This document shows positions 5,707-12,707 of a stretch of 13,196 bases of DNA, in pieces. This DNA comes from Candidatus Solincola tengchongensis (lineage in GTDB: Bacteria > Actinomycetota > Geothermincolia > Geothermincolales > RBG-13-55-18), in NCBI GenBank assembly GCA_015711895.1, contig MU158630.1, positions 1 through 13,196 of the forward strand, given 5' to 3'. The notes under the pieces are model-generated. The model was given only the letters and a program-made list of their open reading frames with translations, searched no databases and was not told the DNA's origin. Each line of letters begins with the position of its first letter. Within the stretch, counting starts at the first letter, position 1. Both the position numbers and the translations under genes were made by a program.

Positions 5707-6594
5707 TTGGCGGATGGGGGCAGGGAGGTGGCCGCGCCGGGCGGCAGGACCCTCCGGGAACGTTTCGCCGACCTGGCGGCGCGCGTGGTCAGCGCCGTCA
5801 TCCTCGTCCTGGTGGTGGTCATCCTCCTTTGGTGGGGGGAGATTCCCTTCACTGCGGGAATGACCCTCATCGTGGCGGGAGGCCTCTGGGAACTCCATTC
5901 CACCTTCCGCCGCCACGGATACCGCCCCGCGGGCTGGCTTTCCCTTGCCGCTGGCTGCTCCTTTCCGGTGATGGCCTACTTCCTCCAGAGGGGGGAGAGC
6001 GCCGACCTGACCCCTATGGTCGCCGCGCTGGCCCTCTGCATGCCAGTGCTCCTGGCCTGGTGCCTCTTCGGTCCGCATTCCGGATCCCCCACCACCGACG
6101 TGGCCGTCTCCCTCTTGGGGGTGGTTCTGGTGGGGTTCTGCCTCTCCCATTTCGTGCTCATGCTGCGCTTCGACACCGTGAGCTGGACGGCGCCCTTCGC
6201 GGTCATCGTCATGGTCTGGATATACGACGCCGTGGCCTATTTCGCCGGCTCGGCCTTCGGGAAGCACAAGCTGGCGCCGCGCATCAGTCCCGGCAAGAGC
6301 TGGGAGGGGACCCTGGCAGGATCGGCGGGCGCCTTCATAGCCGCTTATATCCTCTACCTGACCCTCAACCGGGCCTGGCTTACCCTGGGGGTGAGTATGG
6401 AGCTGGCGGCCGTGGTTTGTGTCTTCGGTCCCCTGGGCGACCTCTCCGAGTCCATGGTCAAGAGGGAGCTGGGGATAAAGGACATGAGCTCCCTAATCCC
6501 CGGACACGGGGGGATAATGGACCGCTTCGACAGCATGTTCCTCACCGCCGCAGTTTCCTATTATTTCCTCCGCTTCCTGGTCTTCAAGGCCTGA
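5707..6594 (+). CDS. cdsA: Phosphatidate cytidylyltransferase (CDP-diglyceride synthase)
   Basis: A 295-residue integral membrane enzyme that makes CDP-diacylglycerol from phosphatidate and CTP, the branch point for anionic and zwitterionic phospholipids. The C-terminal family signature is intact: Ser249-Met-Val-Lys252-Arg253 then Lys258-Asp259, and PGHGGIMDRFD at residues 265-275. Eight or nine hydrophobic segments can be read from about residue 20 to the end. An earlier conserved stretch, YDAVAYFAGSAFGKHK with PGKSWEGTLAG, is also present. The start is TTG 5707, supported by GGAGG at 5696-5700 inside the end of frr at 6-nt spacing and by the 1-nt gap to the frr stop. Downstream, where dxr is often next, the arrangement is interrupted by a long non-coding block and an acyl-CoA synthetase. 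Confidence 0.95.
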   Translation: MADGGREVAAPGGRTLRERFADLAARVVSAVILVLVVVILLWWGEIPFTAGMTLIVAGGLWELHSTFRRHGYRPAGWLSLAAGCSFPVMAYFLQRGESADLTPMVAALALCMPVLLAWCLFGPHSGSPTTDVAVSLLGVVLVGFCLSHFVLMLRFDTVSWTAPFAVIVMVWIYDAVAYFAGSAFGKHKLAPRISPGKSWEGTLAGSAGAFIAAYILYLTLNRAWLTLGVSMELAAVVCVFGPLGDLSESMVKRELGIKDMSSLIPGHGGIMDRFDSMFLTAAVSYYFLRFLVFKA

Positions 6595-6630
6595 CCCCCT
6601 CCGGCGGGCGATGCGCGCTCCGCCTCCGCC

Positions 6631-6690
6631 CCCGGCGCGGGGCGACGGACCTTCGCCGGGACGCCCCTCACCGCCGCCCTTTTTCTTTTC
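6631..6690 (+). terminator. Possible terminator after cdsA
   Basis: GGGGCG (6639-6644) pairs with CGCCCC (6662-6667), with an inner CGG/CCG stem. An alternative is CCCGGCG (6631-6637) with CGCCGGG (6654-6660). A T-rich stretch (CTTTTTCTTTT, about 6679-6689) follows, but 11 nt or more past the stem, so the shape is not canonical. It is the most likely end of the rpsB-cdsA transcript. Confidence 0.35.
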
Positions 6691-6851
6691 CTGTGTTTCC
6701 TTGACCGTAAGGCCGAATTCCGCGCGGGAACCCTCGTTTCGGGGACCCGAGACGACCACGGTCGCTTCCCGTGCTTTCTCGTTTCAGGCGGAGGGAGAAA
6801 AAGGTGAACCGTATTGCTGCATATTCCCCGCCGTTTTACTGTTTCTGCCCG

Positions 6852-6880
6852 TTTTCCGGACCGTATGCTTCTGGTACACT
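6852..6880 (+). promoter_or_regulatory. Extended -10 promoter candidate in the cdsA-acs gap
   Basis: TACACT (6875-6880) is preceded by TGG, forming an extended -10. A weak TTTTCC (6852-6857) lies 17 bp upstream. The expected start near 6887 falls right at the 5' arm of the ATTAAAAG inverted repeat, so a transcript from here would begin in a foldable segment. Confidence 0.35.
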
Positions 6881-7245
6881 TCGCTGCCTATTAAAAGAGG
6901 CCATGTGTGTCGATCCCCTTCCGCTTCCGGGCGACTTTTAATGAATGTGGGGGTCCGCCTTCCCGCCCGCTGGAAGGATGGAGAAAAGGCGCCGAGGCCG
7001 GTGCTCGCCTTCTGCCGAATGGTCGTCATCGATTCGCCATCCAACCGGCGATGAAGCTCTCGGAATACTGCCCGATGGTCATCTTTATGTCTCCTGGCCA
7101 CCTCAGCGATGGGGGACACACACCCCAAGCCAGCCGGGTTCGAAGGGTCAGGCGGTGACATCCTTCTTCTCGGCCAGTTTGCTCCCCCGCGAGAACCCCA
7201 CGAGTCTTAGGAGGCGATTTCCGGCGGATCGTTTCTCCTTCAATA

Positions 7246-7254
7246 TGTTAGAAT
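7246..7254 (+). promoter_or_regulatory. Extended -10 promoter candidate for the acyl-CoA synthetase
   Basis: TGTTAGAAT is an extended -10 (TG, one base, then TAGAAT with five of six consensus bases) about 105 bp before the acyl-CoA synthetase start. No convincing -35 is present at 16-18 bp, which extended -10 promoters can tolerate. Confidence 0.4.
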
Positions 7255-7359
7255 GCTCCTGGTGCTGGGGGAGGCGGTTCGCGAGTCTTCCCTCCGCTTA
7301 TCGGCATCGGGCCGCGAAGGAGTCATAAAAAGGGAGGCCTATCGAGGGAGGGGTGAACT

Positions 7360-8869
7360 ATGATCCACACCGGTATGCTTCTGGCCCGCAACGCGCGCAA
7401 GTTCCCCGAGAAGGAGGCCCTGGTCTTCGAGGACAGGCGCTACAACTACCGGGAGCTGAACGAGGCGGCCAACCGGCTGGCCAACCACCTCATCGCCCGG
7501 GGGGTGAAGAAGGGCGACAAGGTGGGTATGTTGAGCTTCAACTCCGATTCCTTCGTCATCTCCTATTTCGCCGTCATGAAGACGGCCCCTCAACTTCAGG
7601 CTGGCTCCGCCGGAGGTGGAAGACATCCGGGACAACTGCGACGCCGTGGCCTGCGTGCTGGGCGCGGAGTTCGCGCCCCTGGCGAGGGAGATAAGGGACC
7701 GTCTGCCGGCGGTGCGGGACTGGATCCTCCTGGACGGGGAGAGGGCGGAGGATTTCCAGTATCTGCCGGAAATCCTCGAGAAGGGCGACGCGTCGGAGCC
7801 GGAGGTGGAGATAGGCCTCTTCGACGAGTCGGCCATCATCTATACCTCCGGGACCACCGGGAGGCCCAAGGGCGCGGTGTTCAACCACTACTGCCACCTG
7901 ATGATCGGGACGGCCATGATGTCCGAGCTGGGGATGAACGAGACCGACCGCATCCTGCATGTGGCTCCCCTCTTCCACTCCGCGGAGCTCCACCTCTACC
8001 TATGGCCGGGCACCTTCCTGGGGGCCACCCACGTGGTCATGAAGTTCTTCGTCCCCGAACAAACGCTTCAGACCATCGAGAAGGAGCGCATAACCCTCTT
8101 CTTCGGGGCACCGGCCATGTACCTCCTCATGATGCAGGTGCCGGATTTCGAGAAGTACGACTTGAGTTCCGTCCGCTACTGGGCCTATGGGGCGGCACCC
8201 ATGTCCCGGGAGCAGGTGCTCAAGGCCATCGAGATGTTCAAGACCGACCGCTTCTTCTGCCTTTGCGGGCTGACGGAGGGAGGTCCGGGCGGGGTACGCC
8301 TGCGCCCGGAGGACCAGGTCAGAAAGGCGGGAGCCGGTGGCCTGCCGGTGGTCAACTGCGAGTCCCGGGTGGTCAACGAAGCGGGGGAGGACGTTGCCGT
8401 GGGGGAGGTCGGGGAGTGGCTGGTGCGCTGTGAGAGCAACATGCTCTACTACTACAAGAACCTGGAGGCCACGGCGGAGACCCTCACCCCGGACGGCTGG
8501 GTGCGCACCGGAGACCTGGCGGTGGTCGACGAGGAGGGCTACGTCACCCTTGTGGACCGCAAGAAGGACATGATCATCTCCGGGGGGGAGAACATCTATC
8601 CCCGGGAGATAGAGAACGTGCTCCTCACCCACCCCAAAGTGGCCGATGTGGCCGTGGTGGGCGTCCCGCACGAGATATACGGGGAGACGGTCAAGGCCTT
8701 CGTGGTCCTGAAGCCCGACACCGAGGCGGCGCCCGAGGAATTGCGCGAGTTCTGCGTGGGGAAGCTCGGCGATTTCAAGATCCCGCGGCTCTGGGAGTTC
8801 GTGGAGAGCCTGCCGCGCAATCCTTCCGGAAAGGTCATGAAATACCTCCTGCGCCAGCAGTCCGCCTAG
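7360..8869 (+). pseudogene. AMP-forming acyl-CoA synthetase, broken by a frameshift
   Basis: A class I adenylate-forming enzyme (fatty acyl-CoA or related acid-CoA ligase) split between two frames. The 5' part, ATG 7360 to about 7584, encodes the normal N-terminus (FPEKEALVFEDRRYNYREL ... SYFAVMKT). From 7586 the homology continues in the next frame (PLNFRLAPPEVEDIRDNCDA) to the stop at 8867-8869. One base lies between the two parts where families usually have about five residues (as in KxGAVVVPLNFRL), so about 14 nt, or 11, appear lost. The second part is intact: phosphate-binding loop YTSGTTGRPKG (7841-7873), LCGLTEGG, GWVRTGDLAVVDEEG, KKDMIISGGENIYP, and the catalytic Lys codon 8831-8833 in NPSGKVMKY. 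A ribosome-binding site, GGAGG (7347-7351), precedes ATG 7360. In-frame ATG 7616 could start a shortened protein lacking about 85 residues. The break may be a real mutation or an assembly error. The substrate cannot be told. Confidence 0.8.
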
Positions 8870-8912
8870 CCGGGGCGCGGACCCCTCCTCCCCGGAAGCA
8901 CGGGCGCCGTGC
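8870..8912 (+). terminator. Two tandem hairpins just after the acyl-CoA synthetase
   Basis: CCGGGG (8870-8875) pairs with CCCCGG (8890-8895), then GCACGG (8898-8903) pairs with CCGTGC (8907-8912) around GCG. They begin at the stop codon and lack a T run. T-less hairpins of this kind are proposed terminators in some actinobacteria. The function is inferred. Confidence 0.4.
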
Positions 8913-9007
8913 CGGCGGGGGTTGCGGGAAGGGACGTCCCCTGGGGAAGATGCCGGACCGGGCCGGATGGCGCGGCGGTCTTGGCCCCCGTCGGTTGGCC
9001 TGGCAGG

Positions 9008-9067
9008 CTTTTCCAGAACGTGAAGTGTCTCCGCATCCTTGGAAAAGTCTTGGATGAGACCTTTTCC
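9008..9067 (+). repeat. Inverted repeat with a third competing copy upstream of dxr
   Basis: CTTTTCCA (9008-9015) and TGGAAAAG (9040-9047) form a perfect 8-bp inverted repeat around 24 nt. A further CTTTTCC (9061-9067) could pair with the same TGGAAAAG. The group lies 50-120 bp upstream of the dxr promoter, so it could be an operator or part of a read-through transcript. Confidence 0.35.
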
Positions 9068-9094
9068 GTCCGCATGGGCTCCGTGAGGCGCGCC

Positions 9095-9129
9095 TCACCG
9101 CCGCCCCGCCAACCCTTATAATGTTCGTA
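9095..9129 (+). promoter_or_regulatory. dxr promoter with consensus -10 at the start codon (leaderless)
   Basis: A perfect TATAAT (9117-9122) ends 6 nt before the ATG at 9129, so transcription would be expected to begin at or next to the A of the start codon. No ribosome-binding site lies upstream of this ATG. The -35 region is weak (CTCACC or TCACCG at 9094-9100). Leaderless messages are common in actinobacteria. Confidence 0.6.
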
Positions 9130-10328
9130 TGGATAAGGAGACCGGGAAGAGGGGCGTGTCCATCCTGGGCTCCACCGGCTCCATAGGCAGGCAGGCGCTG
9201 GAGGTGGTGGAGGCCCACCCCGACCGTCTTCGGGTAGTGGCCCTGACGGCTCACAGCAATTACCAGCTCCTGGAAGAGCAGGCACGTCGCTTCAGACCTC
9301 TTTTCGTGGGCCTCGTGGATGAAGGGGCGGCTGCCGAGCTGCGGCGAAGGCTCTCGGGCACGGGCATGGCCGTGAGTGCGGGAGCCGAGTGCCTCCTGGA
9401 GGCAGCCGTGCACCCGGAGGCGGAGGTGGTCCTCAACGCCGTGGTGGGATCGGCGGGGCTCCCTCCAACCTTGGCCGCCCTGGGAGCGGGAAAGCGCCTG
9501 GCCCTGGCCAACAAGGAGAGCATGGTGGCAGGGGGGGACCTCGTGCTCCAGGCCCTTAGGGAGGGAGGGGAGATCGTACCTGTGGATTCCGAGCACGGCG
9601 CCGTCTTCCACTGCCTGCGCGGCGAGGAGATGCGCCACGTGGAGAGCATCGTCCTCACCGCCTCGGGGGGCCCCTTCCGCGGCCGCCGCCGCGAGGATCT
9701 GGCCTCGGTCACCGTGCGCGAGGCGCTCTCCCACCCCACGTGGAGCATGGGGCGCAAGATAACCGTGGACTCGGCGACCCTCATGAACAAGGGGCTGGAG
9801 GTCATCGAGGCCCATTTCCTGTTCGGGCTGCCCTATTCGAGGATAAAGGTGGTGGTCCACCCCCAGAGCGTGATCCACTCCCTGGTGGAGTTCGTGGACG
9901 GCTCCTTCGCCGCCCAGCTCAGCCTCCCGGACATGCGCCTGCCCATATCCCTAGCCCTCTCCTACCCGGAGAGGTGGGGCCCACCCTTCACCCGCACGGT
10001 CCTGGCCGAGCTGGAAAAACTTACCTTTGAAGAGGTGGACCGCGAGACCTTCGCCTGCCTGGACCTGGCCTACCGGGCCGGGGAGGCGGGGGGGACGGCA
10101 CCCGCGGTGCTCAACGCGGCCAACGAGGTGGCGGTGGCGGCCTTCCTGCGGGGAAGGCTCCCCTTCCTGGGCATCGAGGAGGTCATAGCCGCCACCCTGG
10201 AGGAACACCGTCCCCGCCCGGTGCGCACCCTGCAGGACGTGCAGGAGGTGGAGGAGTGGGCCCGCGCCCGGGCGGAGGAGGCGGTGGAGACCCAGGCCGG
10301 TAACCCGGCCGAGCCCGGGAGGTCCTGA
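9129..10328 (+). CDS. dxr: 1-deoxy-D-xylulose 5-phosphate reductoisomerase
   Basis: A 399-residue Dxr (IspC), the NADPH-dependent enzyme that converts DXP to 2-C-methyl-D-erythritol 4-phosphate, the first committed step of the MEP isoprenoid pathway and the target of fosmidomycin. The N-terminal nucleotide-binding motif is GSTGSIGRQAL (residues 14-24). ALANKESMVAGG follows around 128-131. The metal ligands are Asp153 and Glu155 (PVDSEHGAVF) and Glu224 (LMNKGLEVIEAH), matching E. coli Asp150, Glu152 and Glu231. SGGPFRG and the HPTWSMGRKITVDSATL stretch are intact, as is VVHPQSVIHSLVEF. The C-terminal helical domain ends normally with an Arg/Glu-rich tail. ATG 9129 has a consensus -10 box instead of a ribosome-binding site; GTG 9156 is a less likely start, just before the GSTGSIG loop. 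rseP follows after 56 nt. Confidence 0.96.
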   Translation: MDKETGKRGVSILGSTGSIGRQALEVVEAHPDRLRVVALTAHSNYQLLEEQARRFRPLFVGLVDEGAAAELRRRLSGTGMAVSAGAECLLEAAVHPEAEVVLNAVVGSAGLPPTLAALGAGKRLALANKESMVAGGDLVLQALREGGEIVPVDSEHGAVFHCLRGEEMRHVESIVLTASGGPFRGRRREDLASVTVREALSHPTWSMGRKITVDSATLMNKGLEVIEAHFLFGLPYSRIKVVVHPQSVIHSLVEFVDGSFAAQLSLPDMRLPISLALSYPERWGPPFTRTVLAELEKLTFEEVDRETFACLDLAYRAGEAGGTAPAVLNAANEVAVAAFLRGRLPFLGIEEVIAATLEEHRPRPVRTLQDVQEVEEWARARAEEAVETQAGNPAEPGRS

Positions 10329-10354
10329 TGTCCGGGCTTGGCCCGGGAGGAGCA

Positions 10355-10378
10355 ATGGGCGGAACTACCAAGAGGTGA
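10355..10378 (+). other. Mini-ORF (7 codons) overlapping the rseP ribosome-binding site
   Basis: ATG 10355 has GGAGG (10346-10350) 4 nt upstream and reads MGGTTKR then TGA. Its stop lies inside GAGGTGA (10372-10378), the ribosome-binding site for the rseP TTG start. Termination here could feed re-initiation on rseP, or the mini-ORF may be a chance feature. Confidence 0.2.
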
Positions 10379-10384
10379 ATTAGG

Positions 10385-11482
10385 TTGAGTGCGGTCCTTT
10401 ACGTGTTGGGAGCCCTCGGGGTGGTGATCCTCCTGGTGCTCACCCACGAGCTGGGGCACTTCCTGGCCGCCCGCGCGGTGGGCGTGAGGGCCACGGAGTT
10501 CTTCATCGGCTTCGGGCCCCGCATCTGGAGCACCCGCCGGAGGGGCACGGAATACGGGATAAAGTGGATACTGGTGGGCGGCTACGTGAAGATCCTGGGC
10601 ATGAACCCGGAGGAGGAGGTCAGCCCCGAGGAGTGGCCCCATTCCTACAAGGGAGTCTCCCGCTGGCGACGTCTCTGCATCATCGTCTCCGGATCCCTGG
10701 CCCACGTCGTGCTGGCCCTGCTCATCGCCTTCCTGGTCATCTGGCTCATAGGGGTGCCGGTGCTCACCAACACCGTCGGGTCGGTGGGGGAGTACGTGGA
10801 GGAGACCGGCGAGGAGACCCCCGCCCACCGCGCGGGCCTGCAGCCGGGGGACACCATCATCTCCATGGGGGGGAGGGAGACCCGGGATTGGGAGGAGGTA
10901 CGCGGTTTCATCGCCTCCCATCCCGGGGAGGAGGTGGAGCTCATCCGCCTGCGCGCCGGTGAAAACGTCGTCCTGGACGCCAGGCTGGCGGAGCTTCCCG
11001 GCGGGCGGGGATTCCTGGGCATAAGCCCTTCAGCGGGAGAGGAGCATTATTCCCTCGCCGCCTCCCTGGTGGAGACGGGAAAGTGGTTCCTCACCTATTC
11101 GGGAGGCGTGTTCTACAGCATCTACCGGGTGTTCAACCTATCGACCTTCAAGCAGCTCCTGGGGATATCACGCCCCACCGAGGACCGCCCCATGACCGTG
11201 GTGGGGATAACCAGGGTGGCGGGAGAGCTGGCCGGGGAGGGGATGTATTACTTCCTCAACTTCATAGCCTTCATCCTCCTCTTCCTGGCCTACATCAACC
11301 TGTTGCCCCTGCCCCCCCTGGACGGGGGCCACATCCTCATCCTCCTGGTGGAAAGGATTACCGGCAAGGAAGTGGACCTGCGGAAGCTCTATCCCGTGGC
11401 CGCCGCCGTGCTGGCCTTCTTCGCCGTCCTCTTCCTTCTCACCTTGCGGCTGGACATCACCAGCCCCGTTTCACTGCCATGA
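10385..11482 (+). CDS. rseP: RIP metalloprotease RseP (site-2 protease, M50)
   Basis: A 365-residue intramembrane zinc protease of the M50B/S2P family, which cuts membrane-bound anti-sigma factors and remnant signal peptides. The zinc motif HELGH is at residues 21-25 in the first membrane helix, and the third ligand region is LPLPPLDGGH (Asp313). GFGPRIWS (42-49) and GGYVKILGM (65-73) are typical S2P elements. One PDZ domain covers about 128-205 (HRAGLQPGDTIISMGGRE). Membrane helices are near 3-24, 97-126, 287-308 and 336-355. The start is TTG 10385, supported by GAGGTGA at 10372-10378. No ATG lies nearby in frame, and a start further in would damage the first helix. ispG overlaps the stop by 4 nt (ATGA), so the two are translationally coupled. 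A dxr-rseP-ispG order is common in actinobacteria and other bacteria. Confidence 0.95.
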   Translation: MSAVLYVLGALGVVILLVLTHELGHFLAARAVGVRATEFFIGFGPRIWSTRRRGTEYGIKWILVGGYVKILGMNPEEEVSPEEWPHSYKGVSRWRRLCIIVSGSLAHVVLALLIAFLVIWLIGVPVLTNTVGSVGEYVEETGEETPAHRAGLQPGDTIISMGGRETRDWEEVRGFIASHPGEEVELIRLRAGENVVLDARLAELPGGRGFLGISPSAGEEHYSLAASLVETGKWFLTYSGGVFYSIYRVFNLSTFKQLLGISRPTEDRPMTVVGITRVAGELAGEGMYYFLNFIAFILLFLAYINLLPLPPLDGGHILILLVERITGKEVDLRKLYPVAAAVLAFFAVLFLLTLRLDITSPVSLP

Positions 11483-12624
11483 GCGTGCGCAAGCTGACCC
11501 GTCGCGTGATGATCGGTGACGTCCCGGTGGGGGGAGGGGCACCGGTCAGCGTGCAGTCCATGACCAATACTCCCACCCAGGATGCCGAGGCCACGCTGGG
11601 GCAGATCCAACGCCTGCACGAGGCGGGGTGCCAGATCGTCCGCGTGGCCGTGCCCGCCCTCAGGGGCGTCGAGGCGAAACTCCGGGATTCCCTGCGCAGG
11701 ATAGTGGAGGGTTCCCCCATCCCGGTGGTGGCAGACGTGCACTTCGACCACCGCCTGGCCCTCCTGGCCCTGGAGGCGGGGGTACACGGACTGCGCATCA
11801 ACCCCGGGAACATCGGGGGTGAGGAGAAGGTGCGGGAGGTGGCCCTTGCGGCAATGAGGAAAGGGGTCCCCATCCGGGTAGGGGTGAACGCCGGTTCCCT
11901 CCCCCGCGACATCCTTGCCCGGCACGGGCACCCCACGGCGGAGGCGCTGGTGGAGAGCGCCCTCCGGGAGATCGAGATCCTGGAAAGCTGCGGCTTTTAT
12001 GATATAAAGGTGTCCGTGAAAGCCTCCTCGGTCCCGCTGACCGTCAGCGCCTACCGCATGCTCTCCGAGGCGGTGGACTACCCGCTGCACCTGGGGGTGA
12101 GCGAGGCGGGCCCCCCGTGGACGGGAACCATACGTTCGGCGGTGGGCATCGGAGCCCTCCTGGCGGAGGGGATCGGGGACACCATACGGGTTTCCCTGGC
12201 CGGGGACCCGGTGGAGGAGGTCAGGGTTGGCCTGGCCATCCTCAAGGCCCTGGAGCTGGTCAGGCGGGGCCCGGACATTGTGGCCTGCCCCACCTGCGCC
12301 CGGTGCCGCCTGGACGTGGCCGCTTTGGCCAGCGAGCTGGAGAGAAGGCTGCGTGACCTGCGCGCCCCCCTGCGCATTGCGGTCATGGGTTGTTCGGTGA
12401 ACGGCCCGGGGGAAGCCCGCGAGGCGGACCTGGGGGTAGCCGGGGGTCGGGAGCGCGGGCTCCTCTTCCGGAAGGGAGAACCGGTGGGGTGGTATCCCAA
12501 GGACGAGCTTCTGGAGGTCCTCCTGCGTGAAGCCCTCCGGATGGCGGAGGAGTTCGAGGCGCGTGCGGCCACGGGCTCCCAAGGTTCGGCTCGGGAGGAC
12601 GATGAGCACGGGAGGCCGGATTGA
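11479..12624 (+). CDS. ispG: 4-hydroxy-3-methylbut-2-en-1-yl diphosphate synthase
   Basis: A 381-residue IspG (GcpE), the [4Fe-4S] enzyme that reduces MEcPP to HMBPP in the MEP pathway. The N-terminal TIM-barrel domain starts with VSVQSMTNTPTQDAEATLGQ and includes PVVADVHFDHRLAL, GLRINPGNIG and IRVGVNAGSL; LGVSEAGP and EGIGDTIRVSL close it. The cluster domain has Cys270, Cys273 (CPTC) and Cys305 (MGCSVNGPGEA), with Glu312 as the usual fourth ligand. An additional Cys276 follows the CPTC pair (CPTCARC), where many homologues have Thr. The last 25 or so residues are a hydrophilic tail. ATG 11479 overlaps the rseP TGA by 4 nt and gives the standard N-terminus. The open frame extends far upstream through rseP but is only an antiphase shadow there. 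Confidence 0.96.
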   Translation: MSVRKLTRRVMIGDVPVGGGAPVSVQSMTNTPTQDAEATLGQIQRLHEAGCQIVRVAVPALRGVEAKLRDSLRRIVEGSPIPVVADVHFDHRLALLALEAGVHGLRINPGNIGGEEKVREVALAAMRKGVPIRVGVNAGSLPRDILARHGHPTAEALVESALREIEILESCGFYDIKVSVKASSVPLTVSAYRMLSEAVDYPLHLGVSEAGPPWTGTIRSAVGIGALLAEGIGDTIRVSLAGDPVEEVRVGLAILKALELVRRGPDIVACPTCARCRLDVAALASELERRLRDLRAPLRIAVMGCSVNGPGEAREADLGVAGGRERGLLFRKGEPVGWYPKDELLEVLLREALRMAEEFEARAATGSQGSAREDDEHGRPD

Positions 12625-12630
12625 GGGAAG

Positions 12631-12672
12631 CCGTCCCTTTCCATGCCGGGAGGACGGCGGTCGAGAAAGGGA
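12631..12672 (+). other. Alternative stem-loops between ispG and proS
   Basis: TCCCTTTC (12634-12641) is perfectly complementary to GAAAGGGA (12665-12672). The overlapping CCGTCC (12631-12636) can pair instead with GGACGG (12652-12657). The two foldings share bases and exclude each other. No T run follows. It is not a T-box by any motif I can see. Confidence 0.3.
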
Positions 12673-12707
12673 GTGACCGGGGAAGGAAGACGAGGCGAGG
12701 GAGAGGC

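Larger units (their letters stand above)
6595..7359 (+). other. 765-bp block with no convincing gene
   Basis: No frame here shows a recognisable protein, a good start signal and normal codon use together. The base composition is less GC-rich than the neighbours. Several compact inverted repeats with short loops occur: ATTAAAAG (6890-6897) with CTTTTAAT (6935-6942), CCTTCC (6958-6963) with GGAAGG (6972-6977), AAGGCG (6986-6991) with CGCCTT (7006-7011), TCGCC (7034-7038) with GGCGA (7047-7051), and a TGGGG/CCCCA stem around an ACACAC loop near 7110-7127. The block could be a structured RNA, a long 5' leader of the acyl-CoA synthetase, or decayed sequence. It is not RNase P RNA, tmRNA or SRP RNA by the motifs I know. 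Confidence 0.5.

Noticed and set aside
5102..5863. 253-codon frame covering frr in another phase
   Set aside because: Gly/Arg-rich shadow of frr and cdsA; frr in the correct frame matches RRF along its whole length.
6611..7054. 147-codon plus-strand frame (and frames 6945-7328 plus, 6784-7161 minus) in the cdsA-acs gap
   Set aside because: No ribosome-binding site at the starts, no recognisable domain, and low-complexity Pro/Arg/Ser content; three overlapping frames compete with none favoured.
7130..7160. tRNA T-arm-like GGTTCGAA
   Set aside because: The flanking bases do not form a T stem with CCGGG, and no acceptor, D or anticodon arm or CCA end can be built around it.
6863..7384. 12-nt exact repeat GTATGCTTCTGG at 6863-6874 and 7373-7384
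   Set aside because: One copy lies inside the acyl-CoA synthetase coding start. There are only two copies with no extended similarity, so chance is the simplest explanation.
7582..7600. Programmed ribosomal frameshift in the acyl-CoA synthetase
   Set aside because: There is no slippery heptamer, and several conserved residues are missing at the junction, which frameshifting would not explain.
11083..11478. 132-residue extension of IspG into rseP
   Set aside because: This frame lies under the intact C-terminal half of RseP in another phase; the IspG homology starts at ATG 11479, which overlaps the rseP stop.
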